Shown in pieces: positions 8,302 through 19,396 of a stretch of 45,039 nucleotides of DNA. The stretch lies in IMG/VR virus record IMGVR_UViG_3300033571_006088, positions 1 to 45,039 of that record; one strand, written 5' to 3'. Both the position numbers and the translations under genes were made by a program. Source of the stretch: a virus. The notes under the pieces are model-generated. The model had not been told where the DNA came from. It did no database searches and was given only the letters and a program-made list of their open reading frames with translations. How positions within the stretch are numbered: position 1 is the stretch's first letter; each line of letters begins with the position of its first letter.

Positions 8302-11300
8302 TTCAATGCAATTGCTCTCAGATCTTTAATTGTTGGGAAGGTTGCTTGTGATATGCTGCTTCCAACAATTTTAATTTGGAATCCAGTAAATGTTGGAAGA
8401 TTATCTGCAGTGAATGAATAATCTCTATATTCTCCCAATCTACTTGATGGAACATTTGAGTCAGGTCTTCCATCATTATCATCTTCATCTACGACTCTTC
8501 CATTTACATCTAGGTTTAAGTATCCTGGGAATAGTTGCCATACTTGATCTTCATCTGCAACATCATTCCTAAAGATTTTATATAAAACTCTGAAGTCTGA
8601 ATCAGAATCTCTTATTGCAGCACAAAGAACTTTTAATGAATTTGCACTTTCCTGAAGATCTATTCTAGTTGATATATGGACAAATGAATGTGGATCATTC
8701 AAATTAGAATTTACTCTAGAATCTGTTGAGTATGAGCTAATTCCTACTGGTTGATTGATTCTATTGATTTCAGTAGAGACATAAGTTTGCTCTAAATCAA
8801 TTAATGGGGATATTTTAGTATCTTGAGTGTTTAAAGTTAATTCTAAAGTAAATGATTTTGATCCAGGGAATTCAGTAGGATTGATAAAATCAGTTTCATT
8901 TTCCTTTGATGCAACCATTCTAACTGTTGGGAACACAGTAGTTTCATTCACATCAATATCTTCAAATCCTTGATCAACATAAGACACCTCTTGTCCATCA
9001 ACACTAGAAGATGAAATAGTTCTAATTCTTCCAGAAACAGAAGTCTTATTAAATGAAGTTGTAAAAACTTCATTGATTGAAAGAGTGTTAAACTGTTGAT
9101 TCTTTGAAGCATATACATCAGAACCTCCTCCAGATTTTATATCAGTAAATGTGCTTCCTGCAGAAACTTGAACATAATAACTATCTAATGTTGGTTTTGG
9201 CGAAGAAACTACAGTATGAGTAGTATTAATCTTAGTTAATGGAACATTATTAAATTCATACTTATATACTAATGAATTTATGTCATGAGGTAAACTTATA
9301 GTACCAAACTGAGATCTAGTAATATTAAGCAATTGATTAGATGTAACTGCCTCATATCTAATAATCTCATCGTCAATTTTTATGTATCCTGGATTCGTTG
9401 CATTAACTAAAGAACCATTATATGTACCAAATATTAATGTATTTCCTATACCAATTGCTCCAGTATCAGTAATTCCATAACCAACTGTTAATTTTTCGGG
9501 AAGAATATCACTTTGTACTCCTATAATTTCAACTTTACTCCCCACTGCATGTAAACCATGATTTGGGTGAAACACTAACATGTATCTTCCATTATTTACA
9601 GGAGATTCTCCTAAAGTTGAAATTGCAACTATAGGATTATTTTGAAGATTTCTTTCTTGAGATCTTGTTGATATTTTTGCATTATAGAATCTTGCAGTTG
9701 CAGAATTTGAAATGAACTCTGCTCTCTTTAATGTAAATTTAAGATCATCTTCTGGACTTGGAACCCATGTGGCACCATTTTGAGACTTGAATAAAGTTCC
9801 AAGAGATGGTTGTTTATTGATAATAATTTTACCAAGTTGATTTTGATTTGCAGTGCTAATTTCAACTTCTCCTATTCTAGAATGCCATACTGTATAAGCA
9901 TCAGAATCTGATAGCAATACTATTGCATATTCTTTACCACCTTCAAGTCTTACCAAAGTATCAAAAGTAAATGTAGTTGAGGTTAATCCATTAGTACTAG
10001 TATTAACTTGGTTTGGTAGTAATACTTTTTCTAATCCTCCCAGTCCTCCTACTATACTATTTGATCCTCCTGGATATCCATTTACAGTTTCTCTTATTTG
10101 TAAAGTTACTGGAACTGAGGAATCTTTTTGTGCAAAGAATACATCTACTGAAGTAGGTATGATTCCATTTTCATCATCAACTACAAAAGTTTGAGCAAGT
10201 GGATCATAAAAAATGTTTCTAACAGTTGTAATTAAAGTTCCAGCAGTAAAATAAGAAGTTTCTGCTGAACTTGAAGTTTCTCCTGGAATACCTAATAATG
10301 GTTGAGAAGTTTCTAACTTAGCTGTAACTGATCCACTGGTCAGTGCATTTGGAGGAATCCAAATTGAACCCTGAACAGTACCATTGTCATCAGTAATTAA
10401 TCTGTTATCTAATATTATAGCTGATGCTTTACTGGTTAATCCATATACTCTAGAACCTTTCTTAACATTTCCCCAATACTGAGATGGGAAAGGTTGAGCT
10501 AAGGTTTCTATATCTATGTTTAAGAATGAAGATTGGGGTCCATATAGAGTAGAAATTCCTACAGTTGGAGAATATGGATTAACTACATACTTTGTGGAAG
10601 GATTATCTATTGGACCTTGTTTGTGATTTGGTGCACATAATCTACAAACACAAGTATCAATTCCATTTGTAATATAAATTGTTTCACCAACTTGGAAAGA
10701 TCCAGAAACACTAGTTATTTCTATCAGTTTTGGAAATACTGAAGTAGATCCTTCTGAGAAATTTAATCCCCCAAATACAAAATTAAATCTAGTTGTTGGT
10801 TTTAATCTAGTAGCAGTGAACTTAATGTTCCTTGCCCTCATATATGGAATTCTAGTATAAAGAACTGCAGCTACTTCAACCTGCCCACGTCTATTATAAT
10901 TTGGAATCCATCTATCTTCATTTATATAAACTTGCCAATGATCATATGCTGGGTTTAATTTAAGATTTCCAATCCAAGTAGTAATGTTATATGGGTTTAC
11001 ACTAACTACTCTACTTGCAAAAGGTTGCTCAAAATATTTTACTTCACTATAATTTAGTGATAATATAGTTCCAGTTCTTTTAATATTATTTGATGGAGTA
11101 TCATTTATATTAATAGTTTCTATGGAATACTCACTGTCAGATGTTAATAGTGATAGATCTATTCTATTGCCTTCTTTTTGTGGACTTAAAGTTCCATCTG
11201 AAATATCTGCACTGTAAGAAGGATCTTGAGTATTTGATGCTGAATAATCTCTAAAGCTATCTACAAAAAATCCAGATTTAAATCTATTAAGACCATTTTC

Positions 11301-14300
11301 ATCCTCAATTAATAAATTTTGAGTAGATGTTTCTAATAAGGACAATGTAGTATAGAATTCTAATCCTGTAACTCTATTTTCAATGTCTCTCAAATCGGAC
11401 ATTGTATATCTCTTATTGTCCTTAAGAACTACTATAATTTCATTTCCAGAATTTATATCATAAACATAAGGAGAACTAATTATAGTAGCTACTTCTAAAG
11501 TTTCTGATGAAACTGATGGTGCAATTGGAGTCTCACTTGGATCCCCAAAAACAATATTAAAGTTACCTTCTCTATCTAAAATTAATTTGTCAGTTCTTGG
11601 TAAGTAGAAATCATAATCAAAGATAATACTTTCTCCTGATGCCAGTATTTGAGAAGAATTATTGCCACTGGAATTAAATGATCTTGATGTAAAATCAAAA
11701 GGACTTAACTTAGTTTCAATAATATAACTACCAACTCTAGGTCTGATGTCTATAGTATCAGTATTTCTTATACCATCATATGTTGGAATAGACTTTCCAT
11801 AAATGAAGTTTGGATAACTATTGACTGAAATTAAATCTCCAGAATCACTAGGTTCAAAACTAAAGTAATCAAAATAAACTTTTAATCTTCCAAAAGGTTC
11901 TTTTGAAGATAGTTTTCTTACTATTCTAGAATAATCATAATATTGCTTCCTTTGTCCATTATCTAAAGTAAATTCATCTAGTATATTTTTGTCTCCATAT
12001 TCAACCACTCCAACAACTGCACTAACTCCACTTTCTTTAAATCTTACTGTTTCAGATACTTGAAATGTTTGTTGAGTTTTATAAATTAAATAAATTTGAG
12101 TTGATCCTCTTTGCTCTGCATATACTGCTACTGCTCCACTGGTTTCTCCTACAAGTAGTTCACCTACTATCAAATCAGTGGTTGTGCTGCTTGGACTTTC
12201 AATTCCAGTTAAAGCTATCCAAGGTACAGTTGGTGCTGAAGTATTAGATGATTCATATACTGCTTGTATTTGAATTACATCTGGAACATTTAAACTAATT
12301 TGAGTGTCTTCTACTCTTACTCCATAGATGCTGGTATATCCCAATCCAACATTTTTTGGAGTGGAATATTTTGTTCTATCTATTGTTATTGTAGAGCATC
12401 TATTTAACTTCTTCTGTTTTGCAGTAACATTAGATTTAATCTGAGTAGTTATTACTCTACATGGACCAGCAACAGCACTCAAATTAGTAAATTCAGCATT
12501 TTTGCCACCATTAGTTATGGTAAAAGTTGAATTTGTTAAATTTTCAAGAGTGCTATTTGCATTTACTACAATATATCTTTCTTCGTCAAATCCAGAATAA
12601 ACATAATCAGTTCCAGAAAGAGATGGTAAAGTTAAAGTTGTTCCAGACTTAGTAAGACCACTATATTCTCTCTTTACATAAACACTGGAATTTAAAAAGT
12701 TTACATTTGAAATATTAGAATTATTTAATTGGGAATATAAAGAAGATTCTTCAGGATTAAATATTTGAGGTCTCTTTAAATTTAAAGTTTGTAGTGAGTA
12801 AGTTCCCACTCCAATATTTCCACTACAAACATTGGTTACTGTGGAAACCCCAGTAACTGTAATTTTGTTTTTTGTGGCAGCAATAGAAACTATCTTAGTA
12901 AAGATAGAGTTTACTGATCCTGAAGTATCATATGAAATAATATCTCCAAGTTTCAAAATTCCTGCAAAAGTATCTCCATTGTTTTTTGTGATAGTTGCTA
13001 TTCCAGTTGGAGAATAAACAGAAACATCAAAAGGTCCAACTAATGAAGTAGTTTCTGTTAATACAGTATCACATACAAACCCATTTGAATCTGAAATTGA
13101 TTTAACATCATTAATAGAATAATCAGTTACAGTTCCAATTGAATTGCTGCTTGATATCCCATCAAATATTAGAGTTTCATTTTTAGAAAACTTACCAGAT
13201 ACTTGATATAAAGATAATTGATTACTAGAAACTGATTTTACAAATCCTGATGCGCTAGTATTTGATCCTTGTACATAGGTTCCAACTAAAACTGCAGATG
13301 TAATTCCAGTTGTTGATACTATATTAGTATATGTTTGAATGTCAAAAAGTCTTAAATTAAATTGACTTGATGGATTTTCATAAGAAGTATTGTTTGATTC
13401 AAAATCATAAACTCTAGCAAATCCAATCGTGGTGCCAGTAGACACTTGATTTTCTAATCTAGAATCATATAATGATATTATTCCAGTTGTAGTTAATCCT
13501 ATCTTAGGAGAATTTATTACATTATTGACTCTTAAAACATCTCCAGCAAAAAACGTAGTAGATGAGGACTCTACTGCTTTTGTAGTTCTTGGTTTTGGAT
13601 AATCAACAATAGTTTCTACAGTATCTACTTCATACCCTTTAACATATGATTTTCCTGGAGAAATTCTTAATACTGCTAAATCATCTGATGGAACTGATCC
13701 ACTAGATGTTTTTTGCCCATCAGAATAAATTCCGTTATTTCCATATCCATTATTTAAAGATTCTAAAGCGCTGACAAAATATCCAGTGATTGAATAGTTT
13801 CCAGACTCATCAAATGTTCTTCTAGCTAAAACATCAGTTATGAAGGTCTCTTTAGTATCTGCTTTAATTTTTCTTACTATTCCATTCTCTACTCTGAAAA
13901 GTTCTACAAAATCATCATCATTATAATCATCTACTGATTTTTTTGATAATGATAATTTAATAGAGAATCTATCTGCTCCAGGAGCTGCAAAATTAGAAAA
14001 TCCTTGAGCATTATCATTTAATGATGAATCATCATTAGAGTCATTTATAATTTCTGAAATACTTAGACCTACTCTATAAGTAGGGGTATTCGTGTATTGA
14101 TCTAATATAATAGTTTCTTTTTCTACATTTACGAAGTATCCTCTGATAAAGAATACTCCTTCTTCTATTGATGCAGCAGAACCAACTGAGGTTGCATTTC
14201 TCCCAATAGGATTTGCTATACTTGCAACAGATTCTCCAGCAAAAATAAATCCAGCCCCTAATATAATGTCTTCTGTTGTTGTAAGCTCTTCTCCATTTTC

Positions 14301-14732
14301 AAATAAGTCAGTTTCAAAATTATCAGGAGAAGAAGTTTGATATTTTACATATAATGTAGTATTTTCTTTATCAGACTCTGATCTAGACAGAACCTTAACT
14401 ACTTTAGCAGTTATTCCTGTAATAGATCCTCTTATTGTTTTTCCAACTAATTGATTAAAATATTCTTCTACATCAAGACCTTTAAATGTATTATTTAATT
14501 CTATTGCATTGTATGCAGAATCATAAGAAACTGCTCCAGGAACTACAACTCCACCGTTACTAAAAAATTTACTTCCAAATCTTTCAATTTGATTTTGTAA
14601 AATTGATTGTAAAGTTGTTAATTCCCTTGTCTGTACTGTAACACCTGGCTTAAAAAGAACTTTATAATAGTTCTTAGATGCATTGAAGTCATCATAATAT
14701 GGACTTCTATTTAAATTTGTACTTTGGGGCAT
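8298..14732 (-). CDS. Giant DUF4815-type baseplate/tail protein, gp10 position
   Basis: 2,144 aa. The N-terminus (SPYYDDFNASKNYYKVLFKP, VQTRELTTLQSILQNQIERF) is the conserved start of the DUF4815 family in cyanophage virions. It lies after gp8, where T4 has genes 9, 10, 11 and 12 for the peripheral baseplate and fibre attachment, so I infer the same location. The body is almost entirely beta-rich and repetitive. Near residues 1,767-1,825 it contains a module (NPGYIKIDDEIIRYEAV, RSQFGT) shared with the 1,022- and 2,784-aa proteins. The C-terminus (EYRDYSFTADNLPTFTGFQI, IKDLRAIAL) is typical of the family. No enzymatic motif was recognised. Confidence 0.87.
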   Translation of the reverse strand: MPQSTNLNRSPYYDDFNASKNYYKVLFKPGVTVQTRELTTLQSILQNQIERFGSKFFSNGGVVVPGAVSYDSAYNAIELNNTFKGLDVEEYFNQLVGKTIRGSITGITAKVVKVLSRSESDKENTTLYVKYQTSSPDNFETDLFENGEELTTTEDIILGAGFIFAGESVASIANPIGRNATSVGSAASIEEGVFFIRGYFVNVEKETIILDQYTNTPTYRVGLSISEIINDSNDDSSLNDNAQGFSNFAAPGADRFSIKLSLSKKSVDDYNDDDFVELFRVENGIVRKIKADTKETFITDVLARRTFDESGNYSITGYFVSALESLNNGYGNNGIYSDGQKTSSGSVPSDDLAVLRISPGKSYVKGYEVDTVETIVDYPKPRTTKAVESSSTTFFAGDVLRVNNVINSPKIGLTTTGIISLYDSRLENQVSTGTTIGFARVYDFESNNTSYENPSSQFNLRLFDIQTYTNIVSTTGITSAVLVGTYVQGSNTSASGFVKSVSSNQLSLYQVSGKFSKNETLIFDGISSSNSIGTVTDYSINDVKSISDSNGFVCDTVLTETTSLVGPFDVSVYSPTGIATITKNNGDTFAGILKLGDIISYDTSGSVNSIFTKIVSIAATKNKITVTGVSTVTNVCSGNIGVGTYSLQTLNLKRPQIFNPEESSLYSQLNNSNISNVNFLNSSVYVKREYSGLTKSGTTLTLPSLSGTDYVYSGFDEERYIVVNANSTLENLTNSTFTITNGGKNAEFTNLSAVAGPCRVITTQIKSNVTAKQKKLNRCSTITIDRTKYSTPKNVGLGYTSIYGVRVEDTQISLNVPDVIQIQAVYESSNTSAPTVPWIALTGIESPSSTTTDLIVGELLVGETSGAVAVYAEQRGSTQIYLIYKTQQTFQVSETVRFKESGVSAVVGVVEYGDKNILDEFTLDNGQRKQYYDYSRIVRKLSSKEPFGRLKVYFDYFSFEPSDSGDLISVNSYPNFIYGKSIPTYDGIRNTDTIDIRPRVGSYIIETKLSPFDFTSRSFNSSGNNSSQILASGESIIFDYDFYLPRTDKLILDREGNFNIVFGDPSETPIAPSVSSETLEVATIISSPYVYDINSGNEIIVVLKDNKRYTMSDLRDIENRVTGLEFYTTLSLLETSTQNLLIEDENGLNRFKSGFFVDSFRDYSASNTQDPSYSADISDGTLSPQKEGNRIDLSLLTSDSEYSIETININDTPSNNIKRTGTILSLNYSEVKYFEQPFASRVVSVNPYNITTWIGNLKLNPAYDHWQVYINEDRWIPNYNRRGQVEVAAVLYTRIPYMRARNIKFTATRLKPTTRFNFVFGGLNFSEGSTSVFPKLIEITSVSGSFQVGETIYITNGIDTCVCRLCAPNHKQGPIDNPSTKYVVNPYSPTVGISTLYGPQSSFLNIDIETLAQPFPSQYWGNVKKGSRVYGLTSKASAIILDNRLITDDNGTVQGSIWIPPNALTSGSVTAKLETSQPLLGIPGETSSSAETSYFTAGTLITTVRNIFYDPLAQTFVVDDENGIIPTSVDVFFAQKDSSVPVTLQIRETVNGYPGGSNSIVGGLGGLEKVLLPNQVNTSTNGLTSTTFTFDTLVRLEGGKEYAIVLLSDSDAYTVWHSRIGEVEISTANQNQLGKIIINKQPSLGTLFKSQNGATWVPSPEDDLKFTLKRAEFISNSATARFYNAKISTRSQERNLQNNPIVAISTLGESPVNNGRYMLVFHPNHGLHAVGSKVEIIGVQSDILPEKLTVGYGITDTGAIGIGNTLIFGTYNGSLVNATNPGYIKIDDEIIRYEAVTSNQLLNITRSQFGTISLPHDINSLVYKYEFNNVPLTKINTTHTVVSSPKPTLDSYYVQVSAGSTFTDIKSGGGSDVYASKNQQFNTLSINEVFTTSFNKTSVSGRIRTISSSSVDGQEVSYVDQGFEDIDVNETTVFPTVRMVASKENETDFINPTEFPGSKSFTLELTLNTQDTKISPLIDLEQTYVSTEINRINQPVGISSYSTDSRVNSNLNDPHSFVHISTRIDLQESANSLKVLCAAIRDSDSDFRVLYKIFRNDVADEDQVWQLFPGYLNLDVNGRVVDEDDNDGRPDSNVPSSRLGEYRDYSFTADNLPTFTGFQIKIVGSSISQATFPTIKDLRAIALK

Positions 14733-14736
14733 TTTC

Positions 14737-16278
14737 TTAGAATTCTAAAACAATTTTAATGTCTTCTCTTTGCTGTGATGCTCTAGTTACTGAAGATCTA
14801 TTGTCAACATAGATAATCTCACCACTCTTTATATTTATGTCTGGGCCAGATAGACCTGATCCAAAACTTTGTCCAAGATAATATGTAACTGATCCAACAG
14901 TTACGGAACTTCCAGTAAATGTAGTATCTATTGTGTATAAATTACTTCCTATTTGAATTGGAGTTGAGTTATCAAATTCATTTTGATCATATGTTGTAGC
15001 AGATTGAATGCCACTTACACTCTTAGAATAATTATAATCTATTGTAACTACGTTTCCCGTAACATAAGTATCCATGTAATTAGTTCTAGGTTGAATATAT
15101 CTTAGAACTTTTGTTGTTGAATCAAAACTAACTAAATTTCCTTGAGCACTTGTTGATGCTTGAGTCATTTTAGAATCTAAAGATTCAGTAATAGTAGATG
15201 CATTCAGCTTTGCAGCATATACTCCAGATCCAGTGCTGTCAGTAAAAGTAGAATTAGATCCAAAAGTTTTAACATTTTTAATTATACCAACTCTTGAAAA
15301 TTGATTTCCTACTATAAAATCTGGATTAGTTGAATCATTCTCAATTCTACTATAAATTAAAACTCTATTTGAACCCAATTCATTGTAAATATCTCTACCA
15401 TGTCCACCAGTTGGAGGAATTATGACATTAAAAATTGCTTTTTCTCCACTTAATGGTGGAATTATTGAATCTAAATCTAATGTTGCATAAGTATATTCAA
15501 ATCCACCATTAGTAACTTCAACTGAAATAGGTTTTGACTCTTCATCAAAAGTTACGCTAGCTTCTCCACCAAATCCATCTCCTTTAATTGGAACTCCAGT
15601 TAAAGTTCCAAAAAAATTGTACTGTGCTTGTTTTTCAATTAAAATAGTTTCAATTCTTCCATTGAATGAATTATTTCTAATTCTAGATATTTCTGCATTG
15701 GTAGTAGTTGTCCAGTCATTTGGAACACTAATGTAATCTGTAGAATCAAATTTTAAAACATCTGCGGGATTTAATGTGTACAAATATTTCCAAACATACC
15801 CATCACTCTCTTTTCTTGGTGATACGTCTGTATGAATAGGTTCTTCAGTAGAGATTACTCCTTTGTTTTCATTAGATGGGGCAGAACCATTACTAATACA
15901 AATATAGACTCTAAACTCACTATTAATAACATAGTATAAAGAATCATATAGTCTAGTAGCTGAAGTCACTGGAGATATGTTATAAACACTATAGTCGTGC
16001 CTATACATATCATATTTTCTTCCACCTATCCATTGATTTTTGGGGATTACTCTAATTATATCAGAAGCAGTAATCTTTTTAACACCAAGTATAGTATCTT
16101 TATAAGAATTTAAATATAGACCACTATCAATAGGATCTGGAGGAACATTATCCCAATTAGAATCTAATGCAGATGCATTTGGAAGACCTAAGAATATGTA
16201 ATAACTGCCAGTTTTTACATCATTTATAAAATTGGAGCAGTTTAGTAATCTTAAGTTATCAGTTATAATTGCTGACAT
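14737..16278 (-). CDS. 8: Baseplate wedge protein gp8-like
   Basis: 513 aa against 334 aa in T4. Features shared with T4 gp8: an early segment with PxDPIDS followed by LGVKKITASDIIRVIP, KNQW; the YVWKYLYTLNPADV block (about residue 160), equivalent to YVWEYLFEI in T4; and the last 30 residues, SGEIIYVDNRSSV then IKIVLEF, matching SGEMIYMENRPP and INILFTF. T4 gp8 is a dimeric wedge component that links gp6, gp7 and gp10. The extra residues (about 230-450) are beta-rich and include one TNGGFEYTYA repeat resembling those in gp14. Confidence 0.9.
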   Translation of the reverse strand: MSAIITDNLRLLNCSNFINDVKTGSYYIFLGLPNASALDSNWDNVPPDPIDSGLYLNSYKDTILGVKKITASDIIRVIPKNQWIGGRKYDMYRHDYSVYNISPVTSATRLYDSLYYVINSEFRVYICISNGSAPSNENKGVISTEEPIHTDVSPRKESDGYVWKYLYTLNPADVLKFDSTDYISVPNDWTTTTNAEISRIRNNSFNGRIETILIEKQAQYNFFGTLTGVPIKGDGFGGEASVTFDEESKPISVEVTNGGFEYTYATLDLDSIIPPLSGEKAIFNVIIPPTGGHGRDIYNELGSNRVLIYSRIENDSTNPDFIVGNQFSRVGIIKNVKTFGSNSTFTDSTGSGVYAAKLNASTITESLDSKMTQASTSAQGNLVSFDSTTKVLRYIQPRTNYMDTYVTGNVVTIDYNYSKSVSGIQSATTYDQNEFDNSTPIQIGSNLYTIDTTFTGSSVTVGSVTYYLGQSFGSGLSGPDINIKSGEIIYVDNRSSVTRASQQREDIKIVLEF

Positions 16279-16298
16279 TTGATATTATACTTTATTGT

Positions 16299-16306
16299 TA
16301 TTTATT
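16299..16306 (-). promoter_or_regulatory. T4-like late promoter (AATAAATA)
   Basis: Minus-strand AATAAATA matches the NATAAATA late-promoter consensus of cyanophages (T4: TATAAATA, recognised with gp55/gp33). It lies 20 bp upstream of the gp8 ATG and overlaps the stop of the preceding gene. It would allow independent late expression of gp8 and downstream genes. In AT-rich DNA such matches also occur by chance, hence moderate confidence. Confidence 0.5.
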
Positions 16307-19300
16307 AGCTGATCCTATAAAAAGTTAAAGGAATAGTGTTGATTCCTGCTGGTGAACTTGAATATGATGTATCCCCAAGATAATTAGTAGAAATTCCTGG
16401 AGATCCTATATTAATAATGCTAGATCCTATTGATACAATAGTTACTCCAACCCCAATGTAAGACCCCTCTACATAATCTCCAACTTGAACCAAACTACCA
16501 ATTCCTGCATTGGTATTAATTCCAATTATATTTGTACTTATTCCACTGAATGATCCTGGAGATGTACTAATAGCTACTGTAACTATTCCAACTGTAGTGT
16601 TTATGAATAATTTTGATATACTAGTTATCCCAGATCTCCATTCTGATCTAGATTTACTAACTATTTCTCCATTAATAATCTTATCCGCTACCTGAGGAGT
16701 CCAAGAAATAGATCTAAATTGAGAAGATTCTTCAGACAATCCAATATTTGAATATACTTCAGTTCTTAGTGTGTCTGAGCTTACTACTCTCTTTGCGGTT
16801 CTATCTAACTGTTCAAATGGAGGAGCCTCAAAAATATCTCTTTGTATTCTTAATTTATCACCCTCCTTAACGTCAGTTTGACTTTGGAATAAATTTGCAT
16901 CTCCAAAATATCCAAAATAAAAATAAACTTTTACTGTGCTTCCTTTAGCTGGTGCTTCAGTGAATACAAGTTGAGACCCTCCTGGAAATGTATATGATTT
17001 ATCAGGTATTTGTAAAATATCATTAATAAAAACTAAAAGGTTGTATGATAAATCTATATCAGATCCAGGATCTGATTCCAAACTAGTTCTCCTAATTTCT
17101 CCATCTATTGTTTCAGTTAAAACAAATACTTTTCGTTTACCATTTACTTTATCAGTAAGATCATTTAATTTGTACAACTGTCCAATATTCCAAGCAGCAA
17201 AATCATCCTTTGCTACCTCATTTATAGTAATTTTTAACTTATCGTCTTGGGTTTGTGTTCCAACTCCAATAGTCCCAGATGGAAATAGTACATCTTCAGT
17301 TTTATAATTATATCCACGATTAGTAAATATTAAATCTTTTATTCTTCCTTCAGGATCAATGTCAAAAGAAACTGAAGCTCCTATTCCAGTAGAAGATCCA
17401 GATAATGGTATATTTTCATACGGAGAAGGTGCATCAAATTTAGCAGTATAGAAGAATTCAAATTTTTCTACAGTTACTCCTGAGTTGTGAAGCGTTCCTA
17501 CAGTATCAAATTGACCTCTTACAGTTCCTGTTAATTGACTAGTTGAATTATTAATTCCAGTATATTGAATTACTTCATTTTCAATTTTAACAAATCCTGG
17601 GTTTAATAAATTAACCGGAGATCCTCTAAATGATCCAAATATTGATGTTGTTCCAACTCCTATTGGAGTTCCGTTTGGATCTAATGCATTAATTGTGGTA
17701 GTTAAAGATGTTGAAAGTCCATTATATCTGTACCCAGACCCTCCAGTTAAAACACCAACACTAGAGATTAAACCATCTGAATTTGGAGTTGCAATTGCTA
17801 AAGCTCCACTACCATAACCCTCCCCATCTTCAAACTCAACATAATATGTTGTAATTCCAGATCTATATCCAGATCCAGGACTTCCAATAATTACTGATGT
17901 TATAGTTCCAGCAGAGGACACTACAGCTACTCCTGATGCAGGTCTTAATGGGGAGTAATTCAATCCACTTGATATTCCATATCCAACTATAATTCCCCCT
18001 CTTGGAAGACCTTTTACATTAACATCATAAGTTTTAGATGCTGCTGATCCTTTAAAATCTATAAAAGTTTGAGTTGGAGTGCTGCCAATACCAACCTCTC
18101 TATAATCAAATGCTTCACTAGATTCTGGATATTGGAATACATTGTTGACCAAAACTATTCCATTATCGCTTGTGATTCCAACAGTACTTATTCCAGAAAC
18201 TTTTAATTCAAATGAACTTGTTATTCCTGTAAATTGTTCTGATACATCATCAAATACATAATTTCCATCATAATTTGATCTTAAAAATACTCTTCCATGA
18301 AAACTACTATTTTCTCTTGGAAGGACTAAGAAAAGTTGGAAATCTTGCACTATAAATTCATTTCCAGTATTAGTAGAAAATTCTACAAAAGCACCATTAA
18401 ATGAATCAAATAAACTCTCTGCAAATTGGAATGTATTATTGGAAGATCTAATTAAATAATATATTCCTCCATTTGTAAGTTCTACTGGTGGATTTTCGGA
18501 ATAAAATACACATTGTGATCCTGTAATAATTTCATCACTAAAGTATGAGAATGAATCAGTTTCAAAATCTATACTTGAGACAGGAACAACTATATTAATT
18601 CTTTTTCCTTCTAATGGAGCATCTGCAAAATAAATAATGTCCCTGACTATATTATAATTTCCAGATAACACGCTTAGATAGTCATTTTTTATAGAATCAT
18701 TAAAGTTAATTTGTGGAGTTCCCATCACACCAGTACCCCTAGAAATGGATACATTATATCCGGGATATGTTCCAGTTTGTAGTTGATAATCAATAGCAGA
18801 AATTTTTACTATTTCTGATTTTATTTTTAAAAATGATCCTAATTTAACATTTTTTAATTTATCTATTCTTAAAGATGTGTTAGTATAAGTTGATATTGCT
18901 ACTGTAGATCCAACTGAAATTGGAGATTGAATTACATTGTCTATAGATATTAAAGTTTTAGAAGTTTGTTTTTCAGCTAATAAACTATGAACAGTTCCAA
19001 TTCCTAAAGTATTAATATTTACATATTCTCCATCTAAAGCTAAACTTGAAGCTAATGCAACTCTAATGTTATCTTTGTCTAAAACTATTGGATAAACTAC
19101 TGTTGGTAAGAACGTACCTATTCCACTAGACCAACCTGGACTTAAAGTACTTATTCCAATAGAGGTGCCAGATCCACAATTATATACTAATTTTTCCCCA
19201 GTCTTGAAGAAATGATTTATTATTTTTATTTTGTCTGAAGTTATACCTACTACACGAGAGTCTGATCCATCAAATGTTTTATAAAATATGGGATCTCCTT

Positions 19301-19373
19301 CATGTCTCAATGGAAATGAAGTTCTTCCATAGATTGAAGGAGTATAAATGGCACCAATGTCGTTAGCTGGCAT
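16305..19373 (-). CDS. Large virion protein, 1,022 aa, baseplate-associated
   Basis: Lies between the 2,784-aa protein and gp8, the region occupied by gene 7 in T4. The start (ANDIGAIYTPSIYGRTSFPL, then FYKTFDGSDSRVVGI) resembles cyanophage virion structural proteins. The segment HFFKTGEKLVYNCGSGTSIG (about residues 50-70) resembles one in the 2,784-aa protein (HGFITGEPIVYETF). Residues about 480-545 carry GSPGSGYRSG and TGGSGYRYNG repeats. Residues about 578-640 carry the NPGFVKIENEVIQYTG, RGQFDTVGT module shared with both giants. The C-terminus is rich in GIGT/GIST beta repeats. A wedge or sheath-initiator role is inferred from context. Confidence 0.8.
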   Translation of the reverse strand: MPANDIGAIYTPSIYGRTSFPLRHEGDPIFYKTFDGSDSRVVGITSDKIKIINHFFKTGEKLVYNCGSGTSIGISTLSPGWSSGIGTFLPTVVYPIVLDKDNIRVALASSLALDGEYVNINTLGIGTVHSLLAEKQTSKTLISIDNVIQSPISVGSTVAISTYTNTSLRIDKLKNVKLGSFLKIKSEIVKISAIDYQLQTGTYPGYNVSISRGTGVMGTPQINFNDSIKNDYLSVLSGNYNIVRDIIYFADAPLEGKRINIVVPVSSIDFETDSFSYFSDEIITGSQCVFYSENPPVELTNGGIYYLIRSSNNTFQFAESLFDSFNGAFVEFSTNTGNEFIVQDFQLFLVLPRENSSFHGRVFLRSNYDGNYVFDDVSEQFTGITSSFELKVSGISTVGITSDNGIVLVNNVFQYPESSEAFDYREVGIGSTPTQTFIDFKGSAASKTYDVNVKGLPRGGIIVGYGISSGLNYSPLRPASGVAVVSSAGTITSVIIGSPGSGYRSGITTYYVEFEDGEGYGSGALAIATPNSDGLISSVGVLTGGSGYRYNGLSTSLTTTINALDPNGTPIGVGTTSIFGSFRGSPVNLLNPGFVKIENEVIQYTGINNSTSQLTGTVRGQFDTVGTLHNSGVTVEKFEFFYTAKFDAPSPYENIPLSGSSTGIGASVSFDIDPEGRIKDLIFTNRGYNYKTEDVLFPSGTIGVGTQTQDDKLKITINEVAKDDFAAWNIGQLYKLNDLTDKVNGKRKVFVLTETIDGEIRRTSLESDPGSDIDLSYNLLVFINDILQIPDKSYTFPGGSQLVFTEAPAKGSTVKVYFYFGYFGDANLFQSQTDVKEGDKLRIQRDIFEAPPFEQLDRTAKRVVSSDTLRTEVYSNIGLSEESSQFRSISWTPQVADKIINGEIVSKSRSEWRSGITSISKLFINTTVGIVTVAISTSPGSFSGISTNIIGINTNAGIGSLVQVGDYVEGSYIGVGVTIVSIGSSIINIGSPGISTNYLGDTSYSSSPAGINTIPLTFYRIS

Positions 19374-19382
19374 TTTTAGAAA

Positions 19383-19390
19383 TATTTATT
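19383..19390 (-). promoter_or_regulatory. T4-like late promoter (AATAAATA)
   Basis: Perfect NATAAATA match on the minus strand, 9 bp upstream of the ATG of the 1,022-aa gene and immediately after the stop of the 2,784-aa gene. With a usual -10 to start distance the transcript would begin within a few nucleotides of the ATG. Confidence 0.5.
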
Positions 19391-19396
19391 AGATAA